From Voacanga thouarsii (taxonomy: Eukaryota; Streptophyta; Magnoliopsida; Gentianales; Apocynaceae), in assembly GCA_026120185.1 (NCBI GenBank), contig JANUWF010001218.1:186001-250000 (forward strand): a stretch of DNA of 64,000 bases. The letters run 5' to 3'. The notes under the pieces were generated by a model. The model ran no database searches. It saw only the letters and a program-made list of their open reading frames with translations, and had not been told where the DNA came from. Below are positions 10,924-24,367 of the stretch, one piece after another (the stretch's first letter is position 1; each line of letters begins with the position of its first letter). The position numbers were made by a program, and so were the translations under genes.

Positions 10924-12918
10924 TGTTGGGAATATACCCTCTTAGACTAGTTTTCTGATGAAAATATCGAATAAGTTAATAAAAGAATTTATTTGTCGGA
11001 AATCGTTTGTGAAATAATTTTCTTTATTGGTGTACATTTTCATTTGGAACAGACCCATTATGTGTAAATAAGTGATCCATGTGAATGGAGGTCTTTCACA
11101 GTAAGGTATGGATCATAGGTTATTTAAACATATAAACAGCTGTTCTTAACCGATTGATGAGAATAGGAATCTCATCATGTTTAGATTATTATGTTATGAA
11201 TTTCAAATGGGAGATGGCTTACCTTTAGCCAGTGAATAGTCCACTCACTTCATGACATAAGTGTATTTCGAATACGTAGAATAAGACCTGTAGTAGTAGT
11301 TTCAAAAAAGTACTATATCGTAGAAACCTAGACTACTACCGCTACAGCGTGGACTAGTACTCTATGACTTGAGTATGGGTTGGTGGTCTGGCGAAGCTGG
11401 AAGCATATGCTTTAATATACTATAGTTGAGGTTCTATCGAATGGCCAATATACTTGTATGTTGGGTATGTGTGACTAGTTAGTTAAGACAGACTTGTACA
11501 AGATAGTTTCTACATTATATCGTCCCTTGTGGTTGTCCGAATGATCTAAATATCCAGAGTTCTGAGAAACGTAACTTGGATGTTTGCTTTAGGGTAGCTC
11601 TCTTGGAAAGCGGAAACACTCCAGGAAGTCATGGATCATCAGACTAGAAGCCTAAGGATGGTAGATGTCATTTAGAGAGGTGTTAGTACACTTCTTCCAC
11701 TCTAAATGTACGACGATGTGTAGAGGGGTATTTTAGTCATTTCACTTGTATGTTGAAGACTCTGTTAATGCAGCATTATCCTTGTGGTCAATATTTTCTT
11801 ATGGTGATATTATAAAATATTTAAAATGTAAAATACATCTATTTATATAGTAAGGGTATTTTGGTCATTTTAGTAGCTAAAGCGATGTGTCTTTTTAGTC
11901 CTCGGAATAACCCTTAAGTTCTAATTAATTTTTGGGTTGAGAAAATAATCTCAATTGAGAGAGTTTTATTTTATTCGGGAAGTCTAATTTATTATTGGAT
12001 TGGAATAAAAAAAAATGAAGAGAAATTTATTATCTAGTTATTAACCGGGACTTAAATTAGAGAAAAATAATTATTACTTAATTATTTATTGGGTTATTTA
12101 TTTAATTAAATCTCAAGGAATAAATAATTAAAGTTTAATTATTTTTTGGTTCATTTGGGTTTATTAATTATTTATTGGGCTATTTATTTAATCCCAAGAA
12201 AAATAATTAATTTTTATTATTTTGGACTTTTCGGGTCTAAGGAAAATAATAAATATTATTTTGGCCCAATAGCCTGGACTATAGGATTTTTCCGAACACA
12301 GTTTGGAAGAGTTTATGGTGAATCCAAAATTTATTTTGTAAATAATATTCGGGTATTAAATCCCGGGAATATTATTTTTATCAAAATAATTATTTTTGGT
12401 TTCATGACTCTTGGCTTTCTGTGTGGAAAAATAAAATAAAAGAAAAAGAAAATAATTTTTAAAAAAATATCTCTTGGCTTTCTCTCTCTCTCGTGGTTTT
12501 TTATTTTCTTGGCTTTTGGTTTTCTGGGATGTGGCTTTTGTTTTTAACAGAAGAAAGCCAACATAGAGAATGGCCAGTGAGCTGGAAAAACGTTTGATCA
12601 TTTTTCCTTCAACCCTTTGTGCTCACCAACTGGAAAATTAGGTTGGGAATATTCTGTGAATTGGAAAGCTAGCATTCCACTGGAGAAGAAGAAAGAACCG
12701 GAGAAGGAAGAAAGGAAGCTTCAGTGCACTGGTAATCATGGACGTTGGAAGGAAGAAGCTGTTCTTGAGTTTCAAGCCATTCAACCATGTTCTTCAAGTT
12801 TTTAAGGCTCCAAGAGGTATGTTTTCATCCCACCATGATGTTGCCATACTCTGTTAATGTTCATAATCTCCATTTTCGTTCACTGAAGTTTGCATGCTCT
12901 GTATATGTCAATCCTTCA
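10924..12918 (+). repeat. 3' LTR of element G (1,995 bp)
   Basis: Direct repeat of 3598-5589, preceded by a purine-rich tract and followed by AGAAA, a one-mismatch match to GGAAA before the 5' LTR. Open frames within it (for example 12146-12439 and 12617-12805) are conserved only as LTR sequence and look non-coding. Confidence 0.9.
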
Positions 12919-13022
12919 AGAAATATGTCAATGAAAATGGAAACAGATAGCTACGGAAGTTTGCAAAGTTGGGATGGAAGTTGAGAGAATAATCGCTTTG
13001 TTTTTACCTACCATTGAAGTTG

Positions 13023-14762
13023 ATAGTTGTTGTAGAAGAATCACGACATTCAAAATAGGGTCATTTAAATGCAGTCGTCATACACCCAACAAAAATAAAT
13101 TTATAAACCCTTCTCCCTAAGATATAATATAGTATAGTAGTGAGTAGGGTGTTAAACGCACAAGGAACTCAAGAGAAGTATACTCTATATTCTATTCTTA
13201 TTTTAATCTTATGAACAACTCTTGTTAACATTTAACTTGAGTGAATATTATAATGAATTGACATAAAGTAAATGGGGGGAATCAAATAGGAGGCTACCTA
13301 AACCTAGAACATAAATCAATAAGAAAACAAATATGAAATAAAAAATAAATCCAAACCAATTAGAAAACTACTTGTTTTAGGAATATGTTTTGAGATTAAA
13401 TTAAGAAACTCATCATATATACGACTACATTAAATAGTTGATTTTCAAATTCTTGCAAAACTGCCAAAATTCTTGTCCTTGCATAGATGGATTAATCTTC
13501 ATCAAACAGCCCTAACTAGTCCCTAACCTCATTTATAATTTAGACCAAATTGATTAACCTTTTCTTAATGATATTAATACTTCAATTAATCAATTGTCGT
13601 AGACTAATCACAAGATTGATAAGCATATCAAGACATCACCAACATCAAGTTAGAATATATTCCAAAAACTTGCAAACATATGCAACTTAAATCATACAAT
13701 TCCCTATTAATCCTAATTAAGTTAAAAAACTTGCAACTTAATCAAGACAAATACATGCTACTAGAAAAATTAACCTAAAGATCAATCACAACAAACCAAC
13801 TAATAGTTTAACATTCCTAACTATTCAATTCTGTAAGTTAAATATATGGATCAAGTATAAAAACCCAACACAATTGATAAGAAAAGAAATTCAGAATTAT
13901 ATAAATACTCAAGAGGTAATCTTAGTCTCAAAGTCTCAAAATCGATACCCAAAATAAGACTTAAGAACAAGATAGAATCTTTATTGTCTTGAACATAAAA
14001 CATAATACAATCAAAAATAAGAAAGAAACAATAGAAAGTTTGAATGATAAAACTTGATAAAAAAATTTCAAATTCTTTTTGTCTCTGGACTCATTTCCCC
14101 TTCTTGAACCTTCCTTTGACCAAAAAGGTGAAAGATTGATGTATATGTGTGGTATATTCAAGGATATTCTGAATTTGGACGTCCTCCACCTTTATATAGA
14201 GCATCTAAATCATTCTTGATTGAATTTGAAAAGTTTAAACTGATATTAGATCAGTTTAGGATTTCCTAAAACGTTCAGATTGTTGTCTAGTATCCATGGC
14301 CATGCATCTTAGTTGTGCATGCCTAACTTTTAAAAAGGCACAATAGTGGCACGGCTAGCATGCACGACCACATGCATGGACATAAGCACGATCGTACATA
14401 TGGCAGAACATCAATTTCCTTTAATTTTGCAAACATCTGGGAGCAAACAAAGTTTCTCTATTATGCACACCTAGATGCAAAGCCGTGCTTCTGGCCATGC
14501 ATACTTTACATGCCCATGCATCTAGTTATGCATACTCTGCACTCTTCCAAATAGATGCATATTACTTCCACTCTTTCCCACATCATTAGGCAATCACCTT
14601 TAACTCAAAATTCATCATTATAAGCTCTCATTTTTCACCAATAAAACTTAAAAACACATAAAAACAAAAATGAGTAGAAACCATCCAAAATTACACAAAA
14701 TATCATGCAAAAGCCAAGTAAAAGAGCTATCAAAATATGATAATTTCACGCCTAACAATAGT
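13023..14762 (-). mobile_element. Solo LTR (13028-14757) with perfect target duplication ATAGT
   Basis: On the plus strand the unit starts TGTTGTAGAAG at 13028 and ends ACGCCTAACA at 14757, with ATAGT on both sides (13023-13027 and 14758-14762). On the minus strand a good TATA box lies in CTCTATATAAAGG near 14,186-14,202, so transcription ran right to left. There is no second copy and no internal region in the window, hence a solo LTR left by LTR-LTR recombination. Length is 1,730 bp. Family (copia or gypsy) is not decided. The region 14,290-14,560 is rich in CATGCA-type words. Confidence 0.8.
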
Positions 14763-15414
14763 TAAGATTAAAAGTAGAATGACCTCTTAATCAAACTTTA
14801 TATTTTTGTGGTTGTCTTCGGATTATTTCTTAGATTTAGCCATCAAGTTATCTCTCTTTCAAGATAATCATATATGTTGGTTGACAAATTAAGATAACTA
14901 GATAGTCCAAGTCTTGATACAGTTCCACTGTTTCAACACTTGTTTCATTGTTTTAAGAAATTTTTAAAGAAAGTTTTACTCATTTATAGAATCACAATAA
15001 TATATCTTTAATATTATTCTTGTAACAAAATTTTACTTTCTCAGATGTATTCTATGATCTTCATAATTTGATAAAAGCACCTAACCTCATCTTAGTATCT
15101 TCAAAAGACTACTTCTTCAAGTTATTACTTTCTAACATAAGGAAAAATTGGGTGGATATGAGGAAAAGAAGAAAAAAACTCTTTGAGCATCTTATTAGCA
15201 TCTTATTTTTCTAACTATATGTCCCTCTTGAACCTAAAAAGGCCTTACTTGTGTAATTTTTACTTCCTACTTACAACTTGGATATCCTCCTCTTATATGT
15301 TGTCAGCATTTTCAATGTAGTAATAAGAGTACATTCTAGTCTCAATGCAGATTTTGAATATCCATCTATTCACTTGCACAAGAAAAGTAAAGTTTTGTCT
15401 TAATGCAAATTTTG
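14763..15414. other. Intergenic, nothing recognised
   Basis: AT-rich with stops in all frames. No RNA gene or repeat end is seen. Confidence 0.5.
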
Positions 15415-15419
15415 ATATA

Positions 15420-16359
15420 TGTTAGGTTTGGATTATCAATCTTCTGTGATTTTTTAAAACTTTCTGTTAAAGTTATGTCAGTTTGACAGGTAATAATATA
15501 AAGAGTCTAACAAACACAACAAATTGGTAATGCAGTTCGGTTGTCAACAAGCCTACGTCTGCGAGTCTTAGACCAGTAAAAAACGCCACTAAAAATTTTA
15601 ATCAAAGTACAAGGATTACATTTATTTCAATAATCAAGTGATCCTTAGTAGATTTTTGACAGAACACAAATCCAGTGTTCGTTTGTCAAACTTGCTAAAA
15701 ACCTTAGCTACAATCAACTCCACAGATTGAGCACTAATCAATCTTCGATACTACAACTCAATAGGTTCTCGTTAGACATAGTTTCTCAAATAGAAAGATC
15801 GAAGCTTCACAAAATACATTTGATTCAAGCTTTTCTCAAATCGATGTGAGTAAGGGACAATACACAAGATTGAATCTCTATTGCAATATAGCAAAAAGAA
15901 ACATCGGCACTAAAGATTGCACTAGCTCACCATCAATTAAACAACTTACATCTTAAATATTCAAACCGCGTATAAAGCTTTGTGAGAACTCCTCAAAATA
16001 TTTTCTATTCAATTGCACACAGAAGTCTTCTCTTCAATTATATTTATATTATGTAATCACGCAATTTTATTTTATTAGGAAACTGCTAAACATTTCACGT
16101 TTCCTAATATTTCTGCAGTTTTGTTTTCACATGGCTTTTTTTTTTTTTCCTCATGACAATCTTCTTGAAATAAAATCTTCCAGAATTTATCCTTAGATTC
16201 TCACGAGATTCTATTGAAATCTTCCTAAGATAGATTTCCAAATATCTTAAAAAATAACCCATATAAAAAATATGCCAAAACAGTATTCTACAAGGATTTT
16301 GTCACTAGTCTAATTTGTCAAAGTTGACTATTAAGGATGCCATAACAATGACCATAATA
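15420..16359 (-). repeat. 3' LTR of element A (940 bp)
   Basis: Matches 36264-37202 in the same orientation. The end reads ACCATAATA where the partner has ACCGTAACA, so the terminal CA has become TA. The next bases, ATCTTCTCCTTTGG, are the reverse complement of the polypurine tract. Confidence 0.85.
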
Positions 16360-16611
16360 ATCTTCTCCTTTGGCATTATTTGATGCAAAATCAAAAGATC
16401 TAAAAGATAGTAACATGCCTAAGAAACTCAAATAAAAGTATAGCAACAGTATCAAAACATAGCAACCATAAACAGTCATGCCTAATTACTATTACAGAAC
16501 CAACATCATCCATGAAAAACATTATATATAATGTCAACAAAACGTGTTAATCAAAATAACCACAACAACAACAACAACACTTCCCCCTTTTTTTTAGCAA
16601 ACAAATGTCAA

Positions 16612-19600
16612 CTAGACATCAGATAGATCATGGATATCATCTTGTAATTGTTGCTGAGCAGCCTGAAAAGCATCCAACTTATAGAGAATTGTGTTAACAG
16701 AGACACCAAGAAGAGCAATCTGGTTGGAGATACCAGGAAGTTGTTAACGCATAGAGAGAGATTTTAGTGTTATTCCCTAGAGACAATTATTTGTATGTTG
16801 TATATGACATATTTTCTTTTAATAAAATGCATTATTTATCTTACAGTTTCTTTTGTTTACTTTTATGTAATATAAGTGTTAGATAAAGTCCCTAATACAA
16901 CACTGTATTAAGAAAATCATGATAGAAATCATCATATGAGATTCCTACTACACTATATAGTGTTAGTACTTAAATAGTCCCTAGTCGTAGTATTAATGAG
17001 ACAGGACATCATTAATGCGTTAAGACTAGCATGTGTTAAACTTCCTGATTTGATCAGGCGGTGGTTCCCATATCCGTGAGTATTGAGATACTCAAAGTTA
17101 ACACATGAATGCTTATTAATAGAACAAGTACATTGGATGACCTAGCTATGAAATAATCACATGGATAACTATTTAGTGCCAGTGATATAATCTCAATATA
17201 ACAAACGTGCAAGTATCCTTAAACTTGAGATCTCCAAGGTACTTTGTTTGTTGATCATTGTGCTTTGATTCTAATCTCTGGAGCCAGATTGAAGGCCGCC
17301 TATGGGATGAATATTTGGTATATTGTGAGGTAAACGAAAGTAGTTGAGAGGGTCAATAAAAGATTTACTACTCCTAATAGTAGGAGCGAATATCTCACGG
17401 CCACTTGTAGGAATTACTACTCGAGAAGTCCTTAACCAAGGCGACTGTGTATTAGAAATAGTTTCAATTGATACACATCTAGAGTAGTGGGTTCTTGGTA
17501 CAAGTACTATTATATTCGGGCCAAAATTAATATATTCTGGAGAGAGTTGGTACTAATTTCGTACTCCAAATCGAATGAGATATTATATGGTGAAATGAGT
17601 TAATTGTACTGTAGTTTGTTATTAAAGGGTTCATGTCAAACCAATTGACTTCCTGGACTCTTTGGTGGTCATGATGTATTGCTAGATACCGCTCATGATC
17701 TGGGAATATAGGTTTATTAATTGATGAATTAATAAATTAATCCTAATTAAAATTAATATGATTAATTCTAATTAATTAAGGATTATTAATCTCAAAAACA
17801 GTTGAATTAATTCATGTTCGCTACCAATTGACTGGGAAACCTAATAGGTCACATACATTAGAGGATTATGTACTCAAGATGTTATTTGATAACATAGTGG
17901 GATTAATTGTGATAAAGAGAAGTTGTTGTGACCAAATTATAATTAGTTATAATTTATGGTCCAAATCGTAATTGTGAGAACTTGATATTTTCAATTACAA
18001 TTATGGAATTCTAACTGTTTTAGAATTCTTAGATGGAGTATTTTCAGCAGGAGATTTTTGTGTAATATATGGGATATATGCACGATTCCTTCTAGCTAGA
18101 GAACACACGAAATTTCTAAAAAAATCCTAGGGGATACACGATCTCCTCCTCTTCTCTTTCTCTCTCTCGTTGATCTTGATCAAACCCTAGCCGCCTTCTT
18201 GATTTATACTAGCACATAAACATCTTGGTCTTTGAATGTGATCCTCCGTGTGGATTTTTGTTAGGGATAATCACACACTGTGATTATAGTGGTTGGATAT
18301 TCAACTCTCGTGGTGTTTGATCAAGAGGATTGCTGGATCGCGCCTCGACTTGAAGAAGGAAAATTTTGTTTTTTAAACTCTCAAAGAAATGTAAAGCTGT
18401 TACCTTTGTTTTCTTTATGTCTTGTTTTTCACACGTATGTAGATCCTGGGTTGGTATCTCGTTCTTATTCTTTTCGCTGCGCCGTATATGATATGCGTGA
18501 GATACCTAACAAGAGAGCCCATCGAAGGGACTGGATCAACAAAAATAGATGCCTCAAAAGAAATGTTACACACTCTAGGAGATCGGAGTAGAGGAGATAG
18601 AAGAATAGCTGTAAGAGTAGAAGCTGAAGGTTTCTTTAGATATAGCCGAAGAACTTTGATGTTTTTGATTAATTTGTCATTTTTGGAAGCTATGTAACTG
18701 GGGCAGGCACTAAGATATTCTGTCAGCAAACAAGGATAGGAAAGTAGAGCAGTGTTTTGGGTAATAAGCTAAGCTAACTTTGCCACCTGATTAAATATAA
18801 GATCTCCCAAATTAAACTTCATGCCTTGACCCATTTTATAAATCAACATAACCATGTCCCTGAGCACAATGGAAACATTATGAGTAGGTAACCAATTATA
18901 ACATGAAATCTTATATAGAGTAAAGTAAAAGCTTGTCAAAGTGGAAGACTTCAAATATCCCTCAACTAGTTAATTCTTAACAAGTCCACCATTTATAGTT
19001 TGACACACTATAGTAATATCCATGTGCTCACTCAGACCAGAGATGTCATTATCATAAAGTATGTTAAAAATAGTAGAAATGTCCTCAGGACTGAAAGCAA
19101 TCAAGGATCCACGAATAAAAATAGAATGATAAAATTTCTTAGAGGGCTCAGTTATTATAGTCTTCAGGTTTGCATAGAACTCCCTCATAAGAGTGTCATT
19201 GTACGCTTCTAGAAGGTTAACTGACTCTAACAAGCTGGCCTTCTGTAGTATCACTTTCAAGTCAAAGGCCTTAAACTTTGTAAAGTCAATCTTCCTTTTG
19301 TTAAGGAAGCCTTTGTCTTCAATGATCTTGAACTGCTCTTCACTATCTTTGTCACAGAAAAGATGAATATTAGGATAGGTTGCCAAATGCTTTGACTTCT
19401 TCACAGGCTTTGCTTGTTTACCAGATGACTTAGTTTTCTTTTTCTTTGATGCAGACAGCCCCTTAAGAATTTCAACATCAATATTCTCATGTTCTGCTCC
19501 AATACCAATTTCATATTTTTCAACACTTTTTGGCAGAGGTACTTTAGAAATTTTTACTGGCTCACCACTTTCAACAGATAATTTAGTAGACTCATCCACA

Positions 19601-20156
19601 GTTTCACCTTGAATATCAACAACATTAGGAATTAGAACTAAGGTAGTAGATACATTACTGTCATCAAATGTGCTCACTTGCTGACAAAGAAAATGTACTA
19701 TATTTCTAGTTTCCATTACTCTTTTAACTGTCTCTGGTTCAAGACTAGATTAAAGTGCATATAGAAAATAGGGATTAATTAGAGCAATAGGAATATTAGA
19801 CAACCCAAGTAAAATAGGGATAGGACTCTGTCCTACAGACCCAGGAGCAATAATTTCAATAATTTCCTATTCAGCCCTAATTTTTTTAAACATTTGGACT
19901 AAGGATGGGTCCACCACTGAGTTTAGAAAATCACTTCCACTGCTGTTCATGTCACTTTCTTCAGACTTATTCAAAAATAAAGTAGGAATAACAAACTTAT
20001 AACCTTGAAGGCACAATACAGAATGAAAATTTCCAAACTGGTAATCACCACTCCTTGACAGACATTTAGACGTAATGCATTAGAAAAGCTAGAAGCATTA
20101 TTACCAATAGTACCTTGTTGTGAGTCGGTGATCACACTGTCCATTGTGGCTTGCAT
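16612..20156 (-). pseudogene. Extra (env-position) ORF of element A, broken and interrupted
   Basis: Downstream of RNase H and upstream of the 3' LTR, a coding region of about 590 codons runs from an ATG at 20156 to a TAG at 16612, once the inserted LTR C is discounted. The best segment (19716-18970) is lysine-rich in the middle and contains REFYANLKTII and IFIRGSLIAFSPEDISTIFN, typical of the domain annotated as putative plant transposon protein in SIRE/Maximus-type elements. The C-terminal end (16,612-16,750) shows LDAFQAAQQQLQDD, a possible coiled coil. No signal peptide or membrane segment is evident, so env-like refers only to position. Several stops and frameshifts show it is dead. Confidence 0.65.
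16753..18516 (+). mobile_element. Solo LTR C (16758-18511) inside element A, target duplication AGAGA
   Basis: The extra ORF of element A is cut here. Its frame resumes on the other side if 16758-18511 plus one AGAGA copy is removed. AGAGA lies at 16753-16757 and 18512-18516. The insert ends GATACCTAACA, a normal LTR 3' end, but starts GAGATTTTAGTG, so the expected TG start appears to have lost its T. Plant copia LTR landmarks include the stretch TGTTATTCCCTAGAGAC near the start and a pyrimidine-rich, leader-like part at 18,150-18,170. No internal region is present. Length is 1,754 bp. Confidence 0.7.
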
Positions 20157-20589
20157 TTACTCCAGAGTGGGAACTTTCTCCTCAGCGACGATTGCATGAC
20201 GTAAACGGTGCAATGGTTTCTCCGCCATCCATAGGGTTTTGTCTCTGGTTCAACAGCGCTTGCTGGAGAAAGGAATAAACAACTCTGGAAGAGTTTGATT
20301 TTGCAGTGGAGTAAAATACCTAAGTCACGACTTGGTAGGAAAAGATTTAACTTTTTTTTAAGCTTTGCGACTTTTAAGTTTCTGTCAACCGCCTTACTTA
20401 ACATTTGTTGCATAGAATTTGGTAATATGTGATTGGTGCCTTGTGTCCTTTTATAAAGTTCAGGTCTTGTCACAACTTCACTTGCTAATATTATGTCTCT
20501 ACACATACCAGTTTTTTTTTTTTAAGGAAATAACAAAAACAAATTAACAAAGAAAGTAAACTAGCTATATACAAACTTTGACACAAAAA

Positions 20590-21731
20590 TTTCAGTGTTA
20601 CAGTAGGCAAATTCTCGATACTTTTCTCGGTTCTTCAAATCACGTAGCATTCAGTGGTTTAGTGAGAATATCTACTAGCTATTTCTGAGTGGAAACATAT
20701 TCTATTTTCACAATCTGTTGTTCAACAAGATATCTAATAAAGTGATATCGAATATCAATGTGCTTTGTCCTGCTGTGTTAAACTAGATTCTTATGTCAAT
20801 AGCACTTATGTTGTCACAATAGACTATTAACTTTTACTGATTAACATTATAATCCTCTAACATCTGCTTCATCTATAACAACTTCCTGCAGTAATATATT
20901 CAACTTCTGTTGTTGATAATGATATGAAATATTTTTTCTTGCTATACCATGGCATAAAGTTGTTTCCCAAATAAAAATAACCTCCAGATGTACTTTTATG
21001 ATCCTCATAGTTCCCTACCTGATTAGCATCACTATATCCAAATAAGTGTAAACTTGAATCCTTACTAAAATAAATACCGTATTTGAAAGTACATCACATA
21101 GACTTTAGAATTCTTTTTACTACTTTCAAGTGTGATTCTTTGGGGCTTGTTTGATATCTTGCATAGACACCAACACTATAGCTAATATCAAGATGACTTG
21201 CTGTAAGATACAACAATCCATCTATCACGCTTCTGTTTAAGTGTTGATGTACCTCTTGCCTTTTGTCATCCTTTATCATCTTTTGTGCAACACTTATGGG
21301 TGTTTTGATGGACTTTGTTGTAGTCATGTTAAACTTCTTGACTAGATTGTTAGCATATTTTGTCTATAAGATAAAAATACTGTTATTTATCTATTTAATC
21401 TGTAAAATAAGGAAAAAAGTTAACTCACCAACCATACTTATTTCAAACTCTATTTACATAAATTCAGCAAACTCTTTTGACATCTACTTTGATGTTGAAC
21501 TAAACACAATGTCATCAATATATATTTGTGCAATAATGAAATCCTTTCCAAGTCTTTTAACAAACATGGCCTTGTCAGGTCCCTCACACTTATAACCTCT
21601 TCTAAGCAAATAGTTTGTGAGTCTTTCATACCATACTCTAGGTGATTGCTTCAATCTGTACACATGATTTAGAAATTAATGATTGATAAATCTTTTGGAT
21701 TGTTCAACATATGCTTCTTTTTGTAGAAATT
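20590..21731 (-). pseudogene. Element A RNase H and C-terminal half of reverse transcriptase
   Basis: The minus strand reads copia motifs in pieces. The ORF 21327-21094 has the segment after the catalytic palm (DGLLYLTASHLDISYSVGVY, SPKESHLKVVKRILK). Further left, 20,640-21,060 gives RNase H pieces with the tail that precedes the 3' end of pol. Many stops. The sequence breaks at 21731 where element B begins, and the matching upstream half is at 32,676-33,120. Confidence 0.75.
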
Positions 21732-23031
21732 TGAAAAGCCTTAGGGAGTGAATAACGTTTTTAGCAAATTTTAAAAACTTTTCAAAAAAATGATCTATTT
21801 TTCGAAGTCCTCTTTTTGATTCCCAAATCGAGGAGTTTGCTAGATATGCAAAGAAGAGTTTTGAGCAGCTTTAAGGAACCAACTAGGTTCTGAGTGAAAT
21901 GAGACAAGAGATATGTAATTAATACAAAAATAAAGATAGGTTGGTGAGAATCATAAATATTTCTTTTAAATGATTGAAACCATTAAGCAGAAAAATTCGC
22001 AAGCCGTCAGAATTTAAATGCAAGGAAGATGAACAAGAGATTTATAGTGGTTTGATCCTCTAAGATCCACTTCCACTACCTTCAGCTCACACTCAAGGAT
22101 TTTAAACCAGATCTCTATAAACTCAAGTCAACACAATGGTGTTGGTCTACACTAATTATATAAGAGGATCATTATATTTGATTTTACCAAAACCTCTGAA
22201 TCAACTACAAATCAAGGCTCACCTCAAATGGATTTTACACAACAACCTTGATATTAAAAAAGGATTATAGAAATAAAATAGAGATAATTCACACTTTTGA
22301 GCAAATGTGCAAACAAATGAACACCAACAGTCTTTTACCTTTTGAAACAATCAGATTTCACTTTAAAGCACTAATGAAAAGGGAGATTTTTATATTCTTG
22401 AGTGTAAGAGTGTTTCTAAGAAAGATAGGACAAAAATATACTTTAAAACCGAGTTTTAAAAGCTTTTATTAAAACAAAAAAGTAAAGCTCCAACGGTTAG
22501 AAACGACTAGTTTCTCACTGTCAGATTTTTCAGAGTTTTAGACTCAAGGATCGGACGAGGATAAGTCCAAAAGTTGAGTCTAAAATGGCACTTTTCTAGG
22601 CTGAAACATTTTAACACTGTTCACAGAGTTTTGGACAAAGCTTTTGGTTGCAGAGCCATCCAAATTACTCAATCCAAAATTCTGAAGACTTAATACTTTG
22701 AAATCTTTTTATTTGTATGCTTCAAGATATAAATAAATTGAATTATAAGGTAAAGAGGACATATAAATTTATATAGTATACCTTAACAAATGATTCCTAG
22801 TCTAAAGTTCTTTCACAAGGACTTCATAATCTTGTGAACTCTTAAATTGAAGTTGTACTTGATCAATCACCACTTTGGATTCCATTTCCTCAAGAGCTGC
22901 TTAGCAACCTTACTTGCATACCTTGAAAGAATTTGGGTCAAATATATCCTATCACATGTAAGTAATACAAGTTAGTCCTCATCAATGTTTATCATAAGTT
23001 AAAACACAAAAGAATGCCCTTAAGGCTAACA
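21732..23031 (-). repeat. 3' LTR of element B (1,300 bp)
   Basis: Complete LTR, TGAAAAGCCTTAGGG to CTTAAGGCTAACA in plus-strand sense, followed by ATCTTCCACTTTTT, the complement of the polypurine tract. Confidence 0.88.
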
Positions 23032-24360
23032 ATCTTCCACTTTTTGAGTGATGACAAACTTGATGGGATTGTGGTATAAAAACAATGATATGTACAGTAC
23101 GGACATGGTAGATCGAAATTAATAAGAATATTTTTTTATTGAAATTCTATCTCTCTTTATAAGATTCAAAGAGTGCTTATGAAATTAAGATAGAAGATTT
23201 AAAACAAGTATTCATAAACATGGCTCAATGAGCCTATGGCCCAACCTACCTCTTTATTCTCCTTCCTTCCATCACACGACTATTCCACAAAAGAATAGCC
23301 GCAATTAGTAGAAAAAAATGTATAGTTATGTATACAAAGAGGCACAAAATATAAATCATAAAATATAATACTCCCTCTTAATATGTGCAAATATGAACAT
23401 AAGATGTAAAGTCATGAAGTGCGATTTTAAAGTAAGACTGGATTCCAAAAGTTTGGACTTCCAAAACAGGCATCCAAAATAGGGTAAGATGCCGTATAAG
23501 CTATTCTTTTGAAAGGTTTTTGGACGACCAAATCTTGTGTCCAAAATAGGGTAAAGTTAGGAAGAAACTTAGCTTTAGAAAATTTCATTTTTGGACTAGG
23601 CATTTGGATTAAAGAAATGCGAGTCCAAAACTCCCCTGTGTATGTGTAGGATAAAAGTGAATTTTCACAAAAATAGATCAGAAAATTTTTAAAACAACCT
23701 AGCTCAAAATGTTTCAAACACAAAGGATATTCTAAGCAACAAAAACAAAAACAAAATTATAAGCGTAAGTATCCTCATTATCCAAAATTTGTAATACAGT
23801 GCATATTATAATCATTTTCAAAACAGATCATTCAAGCAACCAATTCTCAATTTGATAGAATGCACAATGGACTCGTACACACACTTCAATCTCCTTTGTT
23901 CACAACAACAGCAACATCACAATATAGTCTCCATCAAAACACACATATCTTCACAATTCGCATTTTTAAACTATAATCATAAACGGACATAGTCACAATC
24001 CATAACTAATTTTCATAGACCAACATACATTTAGTATATAGTTTATATTCATAATTCACATTATCACACAATCAGCCAACAATCTGTTCACAATATCACA
24101 CAATTGCCCAACAAATCCACAATTTATATTTTTCTCCCTCTTTGTCATCAATCAAAATGTAGAATTAGAGAATAAGAAGAATAAAGATATTAGCTAAATT
24201 GTTCAAAATGCAGATAGAAGAGATATAAATTTAGCAGATAGATCAGGAGAAATGCATAATTTAAATTGTTTAAATACTAGTGCAGAAATTATAAAAGTGA
24301 TTGTTCATGGAAAAGCAGTAAAGAGTGTTTAAGCAGAAGAAGTCTTGTAAACAGTCCACA
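23032..24360 (-). other. Element B 3' untranslated internal region
   Basis: About 1.3 kb of AT-rich sequence between the end of the extra ORF and the 3' LTR. It contains a cluster of variants of CCAAAAT and TTGGAC words around 23,400-23,640, but no convincing coding sequence. Confidence 0.5.
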
Positions 24361-24367
24361 GAATTGG

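Larger units (their letters stand above)
3598..12918 (+). mobile_element. Copia retrotransposon G, near full length, non-functional
   Basis: Two direct repeats of about 2 kb (3598-5589 and 10924-12918) start TGTTGGGAATAT and end ATCCTTCA. TGGTATCAGAG follows the first, and a purine-rich AAGTGGGAGAT precedes the second. The order gag, protease, integrase, reverse transcriptase is the copia order. The flanking pentamers are GGAAA and AGAAA, a target duplication with one transition. The coding region is split by stops and frameshifts, and most of RNase H is deleted. The LTR pair differs by several percent (counted by eye over the first 150 bp), indicating a moderately recent insertion. Confidence 0.9.

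Noticed and set aside
12146..12805. Open frames inside the 3' LTR of element G
   Set aside because: They lie within LTR sequence that is non-coding in copia elements and have no recognisable product.
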